A DNA stretch of 64,000 nucleotides from Ereboglobus sp. PH5-10 (GTDB lineage Bacteria; Verrucomicrobiota; Verrucomicrobiia; Opitutales; Opitutaceae): positions 124,001 through 188,000 of the forward strand of contig NZ_JAQFIP010000004.1 of NCBI RefSeq assembly GCF_029504735.1, in the 5' to 3' direction. Of the stretch, positions 16,143 to 26,043 are shown one piece after another. Both the position numbers and the translations under genes were made by a program. A model generated the notes under the pieces. That model was given only the letters and a program-made list of their open reading frames with translations, did not search any database and was not told the DNA's origin. Positions within the stretch are counted from its first letter, which is position 1, and each line of letters starts with the position of its first letter.

Positions 16143-19142
16143 TCACTTTTTCGCAAGCATGCTGACGATGTGCCGCACCAGGCTGGCGGCGATCAGGTTT
16201 GAGGGGGTTCCCTCCATGCTGAAATTCTCCAGCAGCGGCATGTAGCCGAGCGTGTCGGCGTCCGTCTCCTTTTTCAAGATGTTGAGCGCGCGCAAATCCT
16301 CCGCCTGCTCGCCGCGCACGGCCATTTGCAGGTTCATGGAAAGCGCCTGCTTGAACAGCGAAAGCGCGGGCTTGTTGCCAAGCGTCCCCATCCCCGCAAA
16401 GCGCATGTCGGGCGAGAGCAGGCTAAAATTCCTGATCTCAATCTCCCTTCCCGCCCTGTAGGAGGCGTCGAGGTTGATCTGGTCAAAATCGATTTCGCCA
16501 AGCCGCTCCAAAACCCGCCGGCCCGTCTTGATTTTTTCGAGTGTCGCGGAGTTGTCGCTTTTGCCGACGAGGGACAAAATCGCGCCGCTGATTGCCGCGA
16601 TGGTCGATGTCGCGCCGGAGTCCTTGTGCAGATTGTCGATGCCCGACGATTTTACCGATGGGGAAAACCCGTGAAATTTGCCGCCGCGGCTTGTGAGCGT
16701 CAGGTCCGCGTTCACGCCATCGGCAATCGTCACAAGCGAGGCGGCCGTGCCCGTCACAACGCCGTTGATATCAAACCGTCCCTCGACCGTCGGCGTCTTG
16801 CCGGGGTTCGCCATGCGCAGGAACGGGGCGGGATCAAAATTCGCGAGCGCCACCTTCGCATCGACACTGTATGCCGATGCGCCCGCGGCGGCGTCATATT
16901 TCATGCTGCCGTCCGCCTTGATCTCGGCGCCGTCGCTCAGTTGGCCGCGCAGGTTTTCCAGTGAAAAAAGCGAAGGGGTAACCTTGATCTCGCCGCCAAC
17001 ATTGGCCGCCTGAAGGTCCTGCGACCAAACCACATTTTTCAACGCAAACTTGACCTGTCCGCTCACACCATTCCGCGACGCGCCTGTTTCCTTCGCATCG
17101 CCGCCGGTGTCCCCGTCCGCCTTTGCCCCGCCGGAATCCTCGGGGACCAGCGCGGAAAAAATCATCAGATCCTCGACATAAAGATCGTTGCTCGCGATGG
17201 ACGCGTCGATGTTTTGGCACGCGCCGTCGGGCTTGAGGGTCGCGCCCAGCTCGATGTCCGATTTGCGCCCGTTGAGCTCAAACACCGCCGGGGCCTGAAT
17301 CTCGAGCGTGCCGTCCGCGTGAATGTCCGCGCGCACATTGGCCGAGACTTCCGGCAGTGCCTCGCCGTCGCCCGCGCGCAAATCCGAGGCGGCGAGTTTC
17401 GCCTCGAACGAGGAGATTTTTTTCGAGACACGCCCGGAAAAATCGGCATCAACCGCGCCGCCCGACAATGCGCAAAGCCCCGCGGCGACCGGTTGCGCAA
17501 GGATGGCGGGGATATTGAGCCGCGCCCGGCCCGTCGTGGAAATCCCCCCGTCCGGCGCGACGGCGCCGCCCGCCCTCGCGTTTGTCACGACCGCGAGCGG
17601 CGCGCCGTTGCTCCGTATTGAAAAATCGGACACACCCACGGCCCACGCGGCATTCGAGTAATCGGCCGTGAACGACGCGGCCACATCCAGATTTTTCACG
17701 AGCGCGACCCCGTCCCGCGCGACAGACAGTCCGCCCAGCGTGAGCGGCGTGGCGCTGCGGATCGAATAGCCGTTGCCCTGCGCCCTGCCCGTGAAGCCGC
17801 CGCGCAGCGGATCGCCCGAAATCGCGAGCCCCGTGTCCTTGATAAACGGCCTCGCCCACGCCAGGGGCAGCCCGTGCACATCCACGCGCAAAAGATCGCC
17901 CTGGAGATCGGGCACCTTGATCTCGCCGTTCGCCGTGTTGATCTCGATGAGTTGCAGCGTTTTTATCGAGGCGACCGGAACATCCGAAAGCACGTCCGCC
18001 GAAAGCACGCCGACGCGCAACAAGTCGCCCTCGTTGACCACGTCGAAATCGCTTGAAAACTTAACATGCCCGAGCTCCGAAAGCGCCGAGTCGAAAACCT
18101 CGAGCCGGCTCGCGTCGCCGCTGATTTTTCCGGCGGCGTGAAAACTCGTGAAATTATCGGCCGCGGCAAACGTGCCCTGCCCGCTGGCCTTGAACGCAGG
18201 CAGTTTCAAACCCAGGCCGCCCGTGAATGGCGCGAGGTCGGCATCGCGCAAATCGACCACCCACATCGCGTTCAGCCCCTCGGGTCCGGACGGATTGGTG
18301 GCCTTTATGCTGAGGATGTTTTTTTCCGAACCCTCCTCCTGCGACTTCAGGCTGATCGAATAATCCTCGCCGCTCGCGTTTTTTGAGGCCGCGATGTTGA
18401 TCTGCAATCGCGCGCCCCGGGGCAGCTGCGCGCCGGAGGCCTTCGCATCGACGTCGAAGATGAGCGACTGGATGTCGCGCGCCGCGCCCATGCGCACGAG
18501 CAGGCTGCTCGTCACTTGAATGGCGGAAACCGCGGCGTCGCTTTCCGGCCCCTCCATGTTGAGCGCGAGCTCGAACCGCCCGTCATTGCCGGGGCGCAAC
18601 TGGCCGCCGCGCACGCTGACCCCGGCGCGCACGGGCGCGGCGTCCGGCGTTTCCGGCGGCAAAACAATCGCGCCCTCGATGTCCGCGTCCTCAACCGCGA
18701 GATCGACGGGAAAACGCAACATGTCGAGAATCCCTCCAATATTTTTGCCGCCGCTCTCGGGGGCGCCCGCATCCGGTGCGGGCGCGCCGGCAGTTGGCGG
18801 AGGCTCGGCCGCCGGTTGCGAAAGATCAAGCGTCCAGCCTTTCGCCGTGATTTTTTTCACATCCACCTTTTCGCGAATCAAACCCAGCAGCGGCATCTCG
18901 ACCACCGCCAGCGGCAAATCGACCGTCATCCCCCGCCCTTTCATTTGCACACCGGTGAGCTCGACCTTGTTCAACCCGGCGCTCACGCGCCCGATCTCGA
19001 TCTCGCAACCTTGCTGTCCGGAAACAACTTTCCGGACCAACCACGTCTGCACCGGCGGTTGAAACAACGCCATCACCACGACCGCCAGCAGGAGCAAAAG
19101 CGCGCCTGCCGAAACGAGAATAATACGAACCGCTTTTTTCAT
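16143..19142 (-). CDS. AsmA-like (DUF748-type) large membrane-anchored protein
   Basis: 999 residues. One N-terminal transmembrane helix (about 7-27, IILVSAGALLLLLAVVVMAL) anchors a long repetitive beta-rich periplasmic region. Typical AsmA/TamB-like features are the N-terminal IEIGRVSAGLNKVELTGVQMKG strand series and the C-terminal FDQINLDASYRAGREIEI and MRFAGMGTLG segments. Such proteins are thought to bridge or support outer-membrane lipid transport. The ATG at 19142 starts the anchor helix; the longer open frame upstream overlaps the divergent gene. It lies downstream of nothing on its strand and diverges from the lytic transglycosylase. Confidence 0.85.
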   Translation of the reverse strand: MKKAVRIILVSAGALLLLLAVVVMALFQPPVQTWLVRKVVSGQQGCEIEIGRVSAGLNKVELTGVQMKGRGMTVDLPLAVVEMPLLGLIREKVDVKKITAKGWTLDLSQPAAEPPPTAGAPAPDAGAPESGGKNIGGILDMLRFPVDLAVEDADIEGAIVLPPETPDAAPVRAGVSVRGGQLRPGNDGRFELALNMEGPESDAAVSAIQVTSSLLVRMGAARDIQSLIFDVDAKASGAQLPRGARLQINIAASKNASGEDYSISLKSQEEGSEKNILSIKATNPSGPEGLNAMWVVDLRDADLAPFTGGLGLKLPAFKASGQGTFAAADNFTSFHAAGKISGDASRLEVFDSALSELGHVKFSSDFDVVNEGDLLRVGVLSADVLSDVPVASIKTLQLIEINTANGEIKVPDLQGDLLRVDVHGLPLAWARPFIKDTGLAISGDPLRGGFTGRAQGNGYSIRSATPLTLGGLSVARDGVALVKNLDVAASFTADYSNAAWAVGVSDFSIRSNGAPLAVVTNARAGGAVAPDGGISTTGRARLNIPAILAQPVAAGLCALSGGAVDADFSGRVSKKISSFEAKLAASDLRAGDGEALPEVSANVRADIHADGTLEIQAPAVFELNGRKSDIELGATLKPDGACQNIDASIASNDLYVEDLMIFSALVPEDSGGAKADGDTGGDAKETGASRNGVSGQVKFALKNVVWSQDLQAANVGGEIKVTPSLFSLENLRGQLSDGAEIKADGSMKYDAAAGASAYSVDAKVALANFDPAPFLRMANPGKTPTVEGRFDINGVVTGTAASLVTIADGVNADLTLTSRGGKFHGFSPSVKSSGIDNLHKDSGATSTIAAISGAILSLVGKSDNSATLEKIKTGRRVLERLGEIDFDQINLDASYRAGREIEIRNFSLLSPDMRFAGMGTLGNKPALSLFKQALSMNLQMAVRGEQAEDLRALNILKKETDADTLGYMPLLENFSMEGTPSNLIAASLVRHIVSMLAKK

Positions 19143-19350
19143 ACACAAGATGGTGAGAGACGGGCAGGAGCGTAGGAATATCTCAACCGAACGGTCAATG
19201 ATCGCTTCGACCCGTTTGGTAAAAAAACAACAAAGCGCAACCGCCCCAAAAACCTCCCGCGGCTTTTGGGGTTTACGCCCGCGCGCGTTATTGCAGTTTT
19301 TCCGTGAAACATCGCGACGCCGCGTGTTTCCAACTTCACTCTCCCCGCAC

Positions 19351-20490
19351 ATGACCCGCGCCCTGACACGCACTAATTTTTCGTTTCGCCGCATTGCGCC
19401 GGCGGCGGCGATTGTCGTGATGTGCGCACTGCCCGCGCTGCGCGCCTCGGACTCGCAGCCGCCCGCGGAGCCAATTTCATCGGGCACCGCCGCCCCGGTG
19501 CTCGCGGGCGCAAACCGGCCCCCGCTCATATCCGATGACGACATGAACGCGCTCTACGACTTGGGCCGCCAGCTTTTCGAGGATTACGCGCCCGGACAAA
19601 TCAAGGAGCACTACGAGTTCATGAGTCGCGATGAGTGGGCCTCGGCCATCACTGAGTTTCAACAAACCCTCGAAACCGGATCGCTTGAGGAAATCGCCTC
19701 GCTCGAACCCAAGGCCAAGCGCACGCTCAACGAGCTTCGAGCAAAACCGGAAATGTCCGAATACACCGATTGGTTCGCCGAGCGCCTCGAACTCATCGAA
19801 AGCGCGAAAGACGCCATCAGCCCCGGCCAGCCCCCGGCGCTCGTCCCCGCGCCCAAACCGCCCGCGCCATTCACGCTGCCACCGATCACACTCGAGCCGA
19901 AACCGTTTTACCAAACGCCCCCGCCGAACAACGCGATCCCCTACTACAACCTCTGCCACAAACGCGTCAGCAACCGGGCCAAGCCGAAAAATGCCGACCT
20001 GCTCGCGCCGTTGCTCAAAATCATTTTTGCAACTGAAAACATTCCCGTCGAATTCGTCTGGCTCGCCGAGGTCGAGTCCTCGTTCAACCCGCTCGCGAAA
20101 AGTCCCGTCGGCGCGCGCGGCCTCTACCAGCTCATGCCCGCCACGGCGCGCGCGCTCGGCCTGAGCACCGCGCCCGAGGACGAGCGCATTTACGCGGTGA
20201 AAAACGCGCGCGCGGCGGCCCGCCTGCTCGGCATGTTATACAAGCGCTTCAATTCCTGGCCGCTCGCCCTCGCCGCCTACAACGCGGGCGAAGGCCGCGT
20301 TGCCGTGGCGCTCAAGAAAACCCCCGGCGCCAAAACCTACGCCGACATCGCCGCGAAGCTCCCCGCCGAGACGCGCCTCTACGTCCCCCAAGTGCTCGCC
20401 ACGCTCGTAATCCGCGAAAACGTGCCGCTGGAAAAATTCGTGGACGACCTGCCGCCCATCCCCGCGATCAAGTTTCCGCTGGCGGGATAG
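19351..20490 (+). CDS. Lytic murein transglycosylase (SLT, GH23)
   Basis: 379 residues. A signal peptide (about 15-36, IAPAAAIVVMCALPALRA) precedes a ~190-residue helical and proline-rich region and then the SLT domain (about 225-350). The catalytic Glu is in VWLAEVESSFNPLAKS, followed by GARGLYQLMPATARALG and ALAAYNAGEGRV, the three blocks of family 1 lytic transglycosylases. The enzyme cleaves peptidoglycan glycan strands to anhydro-muropeptides. Its 3' end overlaps the convergent gene by 23 bp. Confidence 0.92.
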   Translation: MTRALTRTNFSFRRIAPAAAIVVMCALPALRASDSQPPAEPISSGTAAPVLAGANRPPLISDDDMNALYDLGRQLFEDYAPGQIKEHYEFMSRDEWASAITEFQQTLETGSLEEIASLEPKAKRTLNELRAKPEMSEYTDWFAERLELIESAKDAISPGQPPALVPAPKPPAPFTLPPITLEPKPFYQTPPPNNAIPYYNLCHKRVSNRAKPKNADLLAPLLKIIFATENIPVEFVWLAEVESSFNPLAKSPVGARGLYQLMPATARALGLSTAPEDERIYAVKNARAAARLLGMLYKRFNSWPLALAAYNAGEGRVAVALKKTPGAKTYADIAAKLPAETRLYVPQVLATLVIRENVPLEKFVDDLPPIPAIKFPLAG

Positions 20491-21850
20491 CGGAGGCGGG
20501 TGCTTTTTCAACGTCTGCCCAGCGTCCCATCCCCAAATATCGGCGGTTATACTCCGTCCAAAACTCTCTCAAAAACTCCTTTTCCTCGGGCGTATTCCCC
20601 TCCCGGTTTATTGTTCGTTTAAACTCAAACTCATTTTGATTGTTCAATTCGTAAAACAAGAATCCGTGCTGATCCCGCAAAATGATGCTCAATGGCCGCC
20701 CGTTTTTCGGACTTTGGAATTCAGGATTATGGGTAAATAGCGTCTGCCATGAGCCCAAGCATAACGCATTATCTGATTTCTTGAAATGCCCGCCCTCGGC
20801 TCTATCCGCATAACTAACGTAATAATTACCATGAACATAGTATATATAATGGAGCCGACTCCCTGCCATATAACAGTCGAAAAAAATCTTGCGGGCGTCA
20901 TCCGGATTTAAGGCCGCCGTATGGCTGTCGATAATGGTTTCGCGGCCGTTTTCCACAAATAACAAGCGTGACCTGTGCTCATTTGCCGTTTGCTTCTCGT
21001 CAAACAAAAAGGACGCCGGCCTTTTTTCGGGGCATGGATACCCCAGCAGCAGAAAAACTTTATTTGGGAAAAAACCTTTTTTTCTTTCCCACACCGTGTC
21101 ATCGGGCAACGGCTCCTTTTTTACCACCGGACTGTTGCGCATGCGATCCCAAATTCTTTGATACACGACCCTCCCCTCGGGTGTCCCGTCATCCTTCAGT
21201 ATCGCCTGGCTTAATTTAAAGCTATTTGAATAATCATCCAGTTCATAAACCTTGAGGCCGGTTTTTTGAAAACTGCTACTAAATCCGACAAAGATACTCA
21301 ATGGATATTTTCCATAGGGAGCGGTAAACTTTAATCGACCAGTATGAAGCCTCTGCCCGATTTCCAATCTATCTCCCCACCTTATGATCTGCCCATCCCC
21401 GGCGTCATCAGCGTATGAAACATACACGCGTCCGCCAGATCTGTATATATAGTGAATTCGATTCCCGATAAGGTAATAATCCATAAAAGTATCAACGTCA
21501 TCCACCCCGGAGGGTGCGCGATCGTGCCTCGATTTAATCGTGTCAACCACAGCCTCGCGCCCGTTTTTTATGAATAAAAGTTTCGTTCTCTCATCCCTGT
21601 CATTATATTCTGTTTCCAGCGCAAAAACCCCGTCCTTTTCTTTCATATATGAAGCTTGCGTGTAAAAAACCCGCCTTCTTATTTTCATCACACCGTCTTG
21701 GTTGCTTATCTTGATCGGCGCAAGTAGCTGGCGCGTGATCGCCGTGTTTTCATCCGATGCCCCGGCTGCCGCGCTTTCACCGTTTGCGGACGACACCATG
21801 AGCATGACCACCACCATATATCCAGCCACTGCGCATAAAATTTTATTCAT
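20468..21850 (-). CDS. Secreted protein with an internal duplication, unknown function
   Basis: About 460 residues. A signal peptide (MNKILCAVAGYMVVVMLMVSS) is followed by two homologous halves. Half one has KLLFIKNGREAVVDTI, YYLIGNRIHYIYRSGGRVYV and SYADDAGDG; half two has RLLFVENGRETIIDSH, CYMAGSRLHYIYYVHGNYYV and SYADRAEGG. Each half therefore carries the same strand order, as in beta-propeller or sensor-like repeats. GC content is far lower than in neighbours, suggesting transfer. The family is not recognised. It overlaps the 3' end of the transglycosylase gene by 23 bp. Confidence 0.8.
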   Translation of the reverse strand: MNKILCAVAGYMVVVMLMVSSANGESAAAGASDENTAITRQLLAPIKISNQDGVMKIRRRVFYTQASYMKEKDGVFALETEYNDRDERTKLLFIKNGREAVVDTIKSRHDRAPSGVDDVDTFMDYYLIGNRIHYIYRSGGRVYVSYADDAGDGQIIRWGDRLEIGQRLHTGRLKFTAPYGKYPLSIFVGFSSSFQKTGLKVYELDDYSNSFKLSQAILKDDGTPEGRVVYQRIWDRMRNSPVVKKEPLPDDTVWERKKGFFPNKVFLLLGYPCPEKRPASFLFDEKQTANEHRSRLLFVENGRETIIDSHTAALNPDDARKIFFDCYMAGSRLHYIYYVHGNYYVSYADRAEGGHFKKSDNALCLGSWQTLFTHNPEFQSPKNGRPLSIILRDQHGFLFYELNNQNEFEFKRTINREGNTPEEKEFLREFWTEYNRRYLGMGRWADVEKAPASAIPPAET

Positions 21851-22005
21851 TTTCAAAGGGGAAGGGTTTGTGGCTTTCTTTTCTGGCAGTCACTTTGCCC
21901 GAGTAAAACCATTTCGAGCCGGCCATGCCTTGCGCGGCGAACGCGACAGCTAGAAGAAACACTGATGAGGGCGATGCGAAAAGCTGTTTCACCTTGGGGC
22001 GCGTC

Positions 22006-22099
22006 ACCATTTCCCAATACGGACGGCGGCGTGGACGCGCATTTTTGAAAGCGCCCCGCGCGCGCCTATTTCCCGAATGCCGTCGCCGTATTGGAAAAC
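22006..22099. repeat. Long inverted repeat upstream of the antiporter gene
   Basis: CCAATACGG (22014-22022) pairs with CCGTATTGG (22086-22094), and flanking bases extend the arms with few mismatches. It lies in the ~305-bp spacer between the divergent secreted-protein and antiporter genes. Otherwise I see no coding sequence or tRNA there. Confidence 0.55.
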
Positions 22100-22155
22100 C
22101 TTTGACCCAGCCTGCGCATTTCGCACTGATCCTTCTTTTTAATTACACTGCCAAC

Positions 22156-23523
22156 ATGATCGTCGAACTTTTTGCTTCATCAACAGCCGGCGTCGAAATC
22201 CCGCTTTGGCTCATTGCCCCATTCGCGCTCCTGCTGCTTCTCATCGCGGTGATGCCCCTGACGCCCCATGGCATCAAGGCGTTTTGGGAAAAATACTACC
22301 CCGTCATCTCGATCGGCCTGGGGCTGCTGGTCGCCGCCTACTACGTGGCGTTCATGCCAAACGGCGGAACCAGCGTCGTGCACACGGCGCATGAGTATTT
22401 TTCGTTCATCTGCCTGATCGGATCGCTGTTCGTCGTCGCGGGCGGCATCCACATCAACGTGAATGGCGAGTCCTCGCCCTTTGAAAATGTCATCTTCCTG
22501 GCGTTCGCCGCGCTGCTGTCGAACTTCATCGGCACGACAGGCGCGTCGATGGTGCTCATCCGCCCGTGGATGCGCATGAACCACCGCCGCCTCAATCCCT
22601 ATCACATTGTGTTTTTCATTTTCATCGTGTCGAACGTCGGCGGCGCGCTCACACCGATTGGCGATCCGCCGCTGTTTCTCGGTTTTCTGCGCGGCGTGCC
22701 GTTCTTCTGGCTCGTCGGCCAGGTGGTTGTCGAATGGCTGTGCACGCTCGGGCTGCTCATGCTGGTCTTCTACATAGTCGACCGCCGCTACTTCAAAAAA
22801 ATACCCGCCGAGATGCAGGCCGAGCTCAAGCAGAGGGACGAGTGGCGCTTTAGCGGCATGTTCAACGTGGCCTTCCTGCTCATGATCATCAGCGGCGTGT
22901 TCCTGCCCACATGGCTGAGAAACCTCGGCATCATGGAAAACCCCGAGAACTACCTCGTGGGCGAAATCGTGATGATTGCCGCGGCGGTGCTCTCCTACGT
23001 TATCACGCCGAAAAAAATCCACGCGGAAAACGTCTTCAACTTCGGCCCCATCAAGGAGGTCGGCTTTCTGTTCGCGGGCATCTTCATGACCATGATGCCC
23101 GCGCTCATGTATCTCTCGCAACACGGCGAGAGCTTCGGTTTCGTCCACGCCTGGCAGTATTACTTCACCACCGGCGGGCTTTCCTCGGTCCTCGACAACG
23201 CCCCCACCTACGCGAGCTTCTTCGAACTCGCCAAGGCCAGTGCCGCCGCCGCCGAGCCCGCCGCCTTTGCCGCGGTCGGCGACAACGTCAAGGCCGCCAC
23301 GCACCTGCTCCTCGAGCACAAGCCGCACCTCGTGATCGCGGTCAGCCTCGGCTCGGTGTTCTTCGGAGCCATGACCTACATCGGCAACGGCCCCAACTTC
23401 ATGGTCAAGTCCATCGCCGAAAGCTCCGGCGTGAAAATGCCCACCTTCTTCGGCTACATCCTCAAATACAGCCTGCCCATTCTCCTGCCCATCCTGATAC
23501 TCGGCGGCTTCGTTTTCCTGTGA
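22156..23523 (+). CDS. NhaD-type sodium:proton antiporter (ion-transporter superfamily)
   Basis: 455 residues with about twelve hydrophobic segments. The family shows NFIGTTGASMVLIRPWMRMN, SNVGGALTPIGDPPLFLGFLRGVPFFW, SSVLDNAPTYASFF and YIGNGPNFMVKSIAES, matching the paired half-helix motifs (with Asn/Pro and GDPP) of NhaD and related arsenite/citrate-type permeases. It likely exports Na+ in exchange for H+. The ATG at 22156 begins the first helix; the upstream open frame has no membrane character. Exact cation specificity is inferred from family only. Confidence 0.88.
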   Translation: MIVELFASSTAGVEIPLWLIAPFALLLLLIAVMPLTPHGIKAFWEKYYPVISIGLGLLVAAYYVAFMPNGGTSVVHTAHEYFSFICLIGSLFVVAGGIHINVNGESSPFENVIFLAFAALLSNFIGTTGASMVLIRPWMRMNHRRLNPYHIVFFIFIVSNVGGALTPIGDPPLFLGFLRGVPFFWLVGQVVVEWLCTLGLLMLVFYIVDRRYFKKIPAEMQAELKQRDEWRFSGMFNVAFLLMIISGVFLPTWLRNLGIMENPENYLVGEIVMIAAAVLSYVITPKKIHAENVFNFGPIKEVGFLFAGIFMTMMPALMYLSQHGESFGFVHAWQYYFTTGGLSSVLDNAPTYASFFELAKASAAAAEPAAFAAVGDNVKAATHLLLEHKPHLVIAVSLGSVFFGAMTYIGNGPNFMVKSIAESSGVKMPTFFGYILKYSLPILLPILILGGFVFL

Positions 23524-23626
23524 CGGGCATTGGGCAAAAAACTTAACATTCCCATGGCAAAGGCGCAAAACCGCGGCCCCCGCAACCCGCCGTCCTTGCG
23601 CCTTTGTCGTTAACCGCATCCTCCCC

Positions 23627-24742
23627 ATGTCACAAAATCGCACCCCCGGCGACCCGCAAAACGACGCCGGCATCATCCACGACCATCACTTCGCCAGCGA
23701 CAACACCTCGGGAATCTGCCCCGAGGCGTGGATCGCGCTCGCCGAGGCCAACACCGGACGCCTGCCCTCCTACGGCGCGGACGCATGGACGCAACAGGCG
23801 TGCGACCTCATTCGCGGTGTCTTTGAAAAACCCGACGCCGAGGTGTTCTTCGTGTTCAACGGCACCTCGGCAAACTCACTCGCCCTCGCCTCGCTCTGCC
23901 AGAGCTACCACAGCGTGATCTGCCACGATTACGCGCACGTCGAAACCGACGAATGCGGCGCGCCCGAATTTTTCTCCAACGGCACCAAACTCCTCGTCGG
24001 CAGCGGCCCCGGGGGAAAACTCACGCCCGAAGCCGTCGAAAAACTCATCCACAAGCGCACCGACATCCATTACCCCAAACCCCGCGTGCTCTCCCTCACG
24101 CAAAGCACCGAATGGGGCACCGTTTACACTGTCGACGAAATCCGCGCGCTCACCGCCATCACCAAGCGCCACGGACTCCACGTCCACATGGACGGCGCGC
24201 GCTTTGCCAACGCCGCCTCCGCACTCGAATACCGCACCGGCGCCGCCCCCGCCGACATCACTTGGCGCGCCGGTGTCGACGTGCTCTGCCTCGGCGGCAC
24301 CAAGAACGGCATGACCACCACCGAGGCCGTCGTGTTTTTCGATTCACAACTCGCGAAGGAATTCGACTACCGCTGCAAACAGGCGGGACAGCTCGCCTCC
24401 AAGATGCGCTTCCTCAGCGCGCAATGGGTGGGCATGCTCAAGGACGGCGCGTGGCTGCGCAACGCCGCGCACGCAAACCTGATGACCAAGCGCCTCGTCG
24501 CCGCCCTGCGCGAAATCCCCGGCATCACACCGATCATCGAGCCGGAGGCCAACGCACTCTTTGTCGACATGCCCGCGCCCGTCGCCGCCAGGCTCCAGCA
24601 ACAAGGCTGGCACTTCTACAATTTCATCGGCGCAAACGGCTACCGCCTCATGTGCTCGTGGGACACGCGCGAGGAAGATATCGACCGCTTCACCCAAGCC
24701 GTGCGCGCGGCAGCGGAAACGCAAAGCCCCGATCCGGCATGA
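23627..24742 (+). CDS. Low-specificity L-threonine aldolase-like PLP enzyme
   Basis: 371 residues, fold type I PLP enzyme. Recognised blocks are the N-terminal HFASDNTSGICPEAW, FVFNGTSANSLAL, HVHMDGARFANA and DVLCLGGTKNGM, where the Lys would form the PLP aldimine. Threonine aldolases cleave threonine or allo-threonine to glycine and acetaldehyde. The upstream 100 bp contain only a G/C-rich pseudo-palindromic stretch around AAGGCGCAAAAC...CCTTGCGCC. No obvious operon partner; the gene stands alone between the antiporter and a hairpin. Confidence 0.9.
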   Translation: MSQNRTPGDPQNDAGIIHDHHFASDNTSGICPEAWIALAEANTGRLPSYGADAWTQQACDLIRGVFEKPDAEVFFVFNGTSANSLALASLCQSYHSVICHDYAHVETDECGAPEFFSNGTKLLVGSGPGGKLTPEAVEKLIHKRTDIHYPKPRVLSLTQSTEWGTVYTVDEIRALTAITKRHGLHVHMDGARFANAASALEYRTGAAPADITWRAGVDVLCLGGTKNGMTTTEAVVFFDSQLAKEFDYRCKQAGQLASKMRFLSAQWVGMLKDGAWLRNAAHANLMTKRLVAALREIPGITPIIEPEANALFVDMPAPVAARLQQQGWHFYNFIGANGYRLMCSWDTREEDIDRFTQAVRAAAETQSPDPA

Positions 24743-24782
24743 ACCCGGGGCATTTTTAGAAATAGCGTGGCCGCGTAGGCAG

Positions 24783-24803
24783 GGCGGCCTCGTCGAGGCC
24801 GCC
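24783..24803. terminator. GC-rich hairpin between two convergent genes
   Basis: GGCGGCCTCG and CGAGGCCGCC form a 10-bp stem with a single central T. It lies between the threonine aldolase stop and the convergent DUF2937 gene. No T-run is seen, so it may be an intergenic palindrome rather than a strong terminator. Confidence 0.5.
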
Positions 24804-24847
24804 GCGCTTGTTATTCGAAACGCTCAACGCGCTCAGCGCTCCCGGCA

Positions 24848-25474
24848 TCACAAAATCCCGTCGAGCCGACCGGTGTCGTCGCGAGCCTCCTGCGCCTCAT
24901 CGCCATCCGCCCGCGCTTGCTGCGCCGCCGCCAGTTGCGCCGCCTTGCGCTCCTTGCGCCTGCGCCAGCAACGTGTAATTGGAAAATGGATACAACCGTA
25001 ATAAAACCCGAGTATCACGCCAATGCCCGCGACCGCATACGCCAGCCCCTCGCCAGTCGTCGGCACGGCGGGTTTAAAAATCGCCCAAGTGTTCGAGGCG
25101 ACCTCCCAGTCGATATGACGCAAAAATGCGAACGGCCGCGTGAACATCGACGCGTCCTGAATCGCCGCCTGCGCCGCCGACAAATCCTGCACGCGATCAA
25201 CCACGCCCCGCATGACCTCCGCGTGCCTCGCCACCACGGTGTCCGCATTTGCGCCCGTGCGCGCGATAAAATCATCGAGCGACAGATTCGCCTGCATCGC
25301 GATCCCCTCGTATTGAGCGAGCATGCGCCGGGCCTCGTCGAGATGCCCCCCGAGCCGTTGCAAGTATTGCTGCATGAACTCGGGCGCCTGTGAAAACAGC
25401 ACCGCGCCGACCACGCACAACACGCGATCGACAACCGCCTCCCCCGAGGAAAGTGCCCGTCTGCCGAAACTCAT
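24848..25474 (-). CDS. DUF2937 family membrane protein
   Basis: 208 residues from MSFGRRALSSG. A first hydrophobic segment VVDRVLCVVGAVLFSQAPEFMQQYLQRLGGHLDEARR is the DUF2937 signature. A helical region (about 40-130) and a second hydrophobic helix LAYAVAGIGVILGFYYG follow, with a basic C-terminal tail. Function in the family is unknown. An upstream in-frame ATG at 25510 exists, but the later ATG gives the typical length. Confidence 0.8.
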   Translation of the reverse strand: MSFGRRALSSGEAVVDRVLCVVGAVLFSQAPEFMQQYLQRLGGHLDEARRMLAQYEGIAMQANLSLDDFIARTGANADTVVARHAEVMRGVVDRVQDLSAAQAAIQDASMFTRPFAFLRHIDWEVASNTWAIFKPAVPTTGEGLAYAVAGIGVILGFYYGCIHFPITRCWRRRKERKAAQLAAAQQARADGDEAQEARDDTGRLDGIL

Positions 25475-25592
25475 TGACGCGAAACTGGTGCTCCAGTCAG
25501 CCAAGCGCAAGACCGGAGACGTTGGGCGACACGAGGCAACGCCCTCCTTTTTCCTGTCTCAAGAACAACGGCCGCGCGAAACTAATTGCGTT

Positions 25593-26033
25593 TTAATTGT
25601 TCAGATGAAAAGCAATCGGCACCTGCATTTTGCACTTTACGGGTTTGCCGTTCTTGGTGGCCGGCGTGAAACGCCATAGTTTGACAGCCTTCACCGCTTC
25701 TTCCGCGAACCCCGCATGGGTTGCTCTAATTGCCTGCACCTGCTCCGGTTTCCCCTTCTCCGATACTATGAAAACAATTATCGCCTCGCCTGATATTTTT
25801 TGGCGCTGGAGCTTCAAAGGGTAATGGGGTCTGGTGTAAATCTCCGCCGCTTTTGGCGGTGTGTCTGTAGCTTCAATCATACTGTATTCTCCCTTGAGCA
25901 TGGCCTCGCGCAACGGAACCGGTTGATCCAACGAATCATTTGAAGACGCATTCCGAGAAGACGACTGGCAGCCGCTCAACACAGCCAACAGAACCACGGC
26001 AATTGAGGTGATCAAATATTGGTAAGTTTTCAT
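25593..26033 (-). CDS. Lipoprotein with TonB C-terminal domain, copy 1
   Basis: 146 residues. The lipobox AVLSGC marks an exported lipoprotein (Cys ~22). The C-terminal half is a TonB-C domain: YPLKLQRQKISGEAIIVFIVSEKG, then AVKAVKLWRFTPATKNGKPV and IAFHLNN. Unlike true TonB it has no membrane helix beyond the signal and no Pro-rich spacer. It is a tandem paralogue of 26044-26454, only 10 bp away. Such free-standing TonB-C lipoproteins might bind TonB boxes or peptidoglycan; role unknown. Confidence 0.82.
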   Translation of the reverse strand: MKTYQYLITSIAVVLLAVLSGCQSSSRNASSNDSLDQPVPLREAMLKGEYSMIEATDTPPKAAEIYTRPHYPLKLQRQKISGEAIIVFIVSEKGKPEQVQAIRATHAGFAEEAVKAVKLWRFTPATKNGKPVKCKMQVPIAFHLNN

Positions 26034-26043
26034 ACATCTATAA

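Noticed and set aside
16143-19544. Use of the farthest upstream start of the AsmA-like frame
   Set aside because: The extra N-terminal ~134 residues lack a signal and overlap the divergent gene region; the anchor helix begins at 19142.
22180-23676. 498-residue frame opposite the antiporter
   Set aside because: Very Glu/Gly/His-rich shadow; the plus strand has typical membrane helices.
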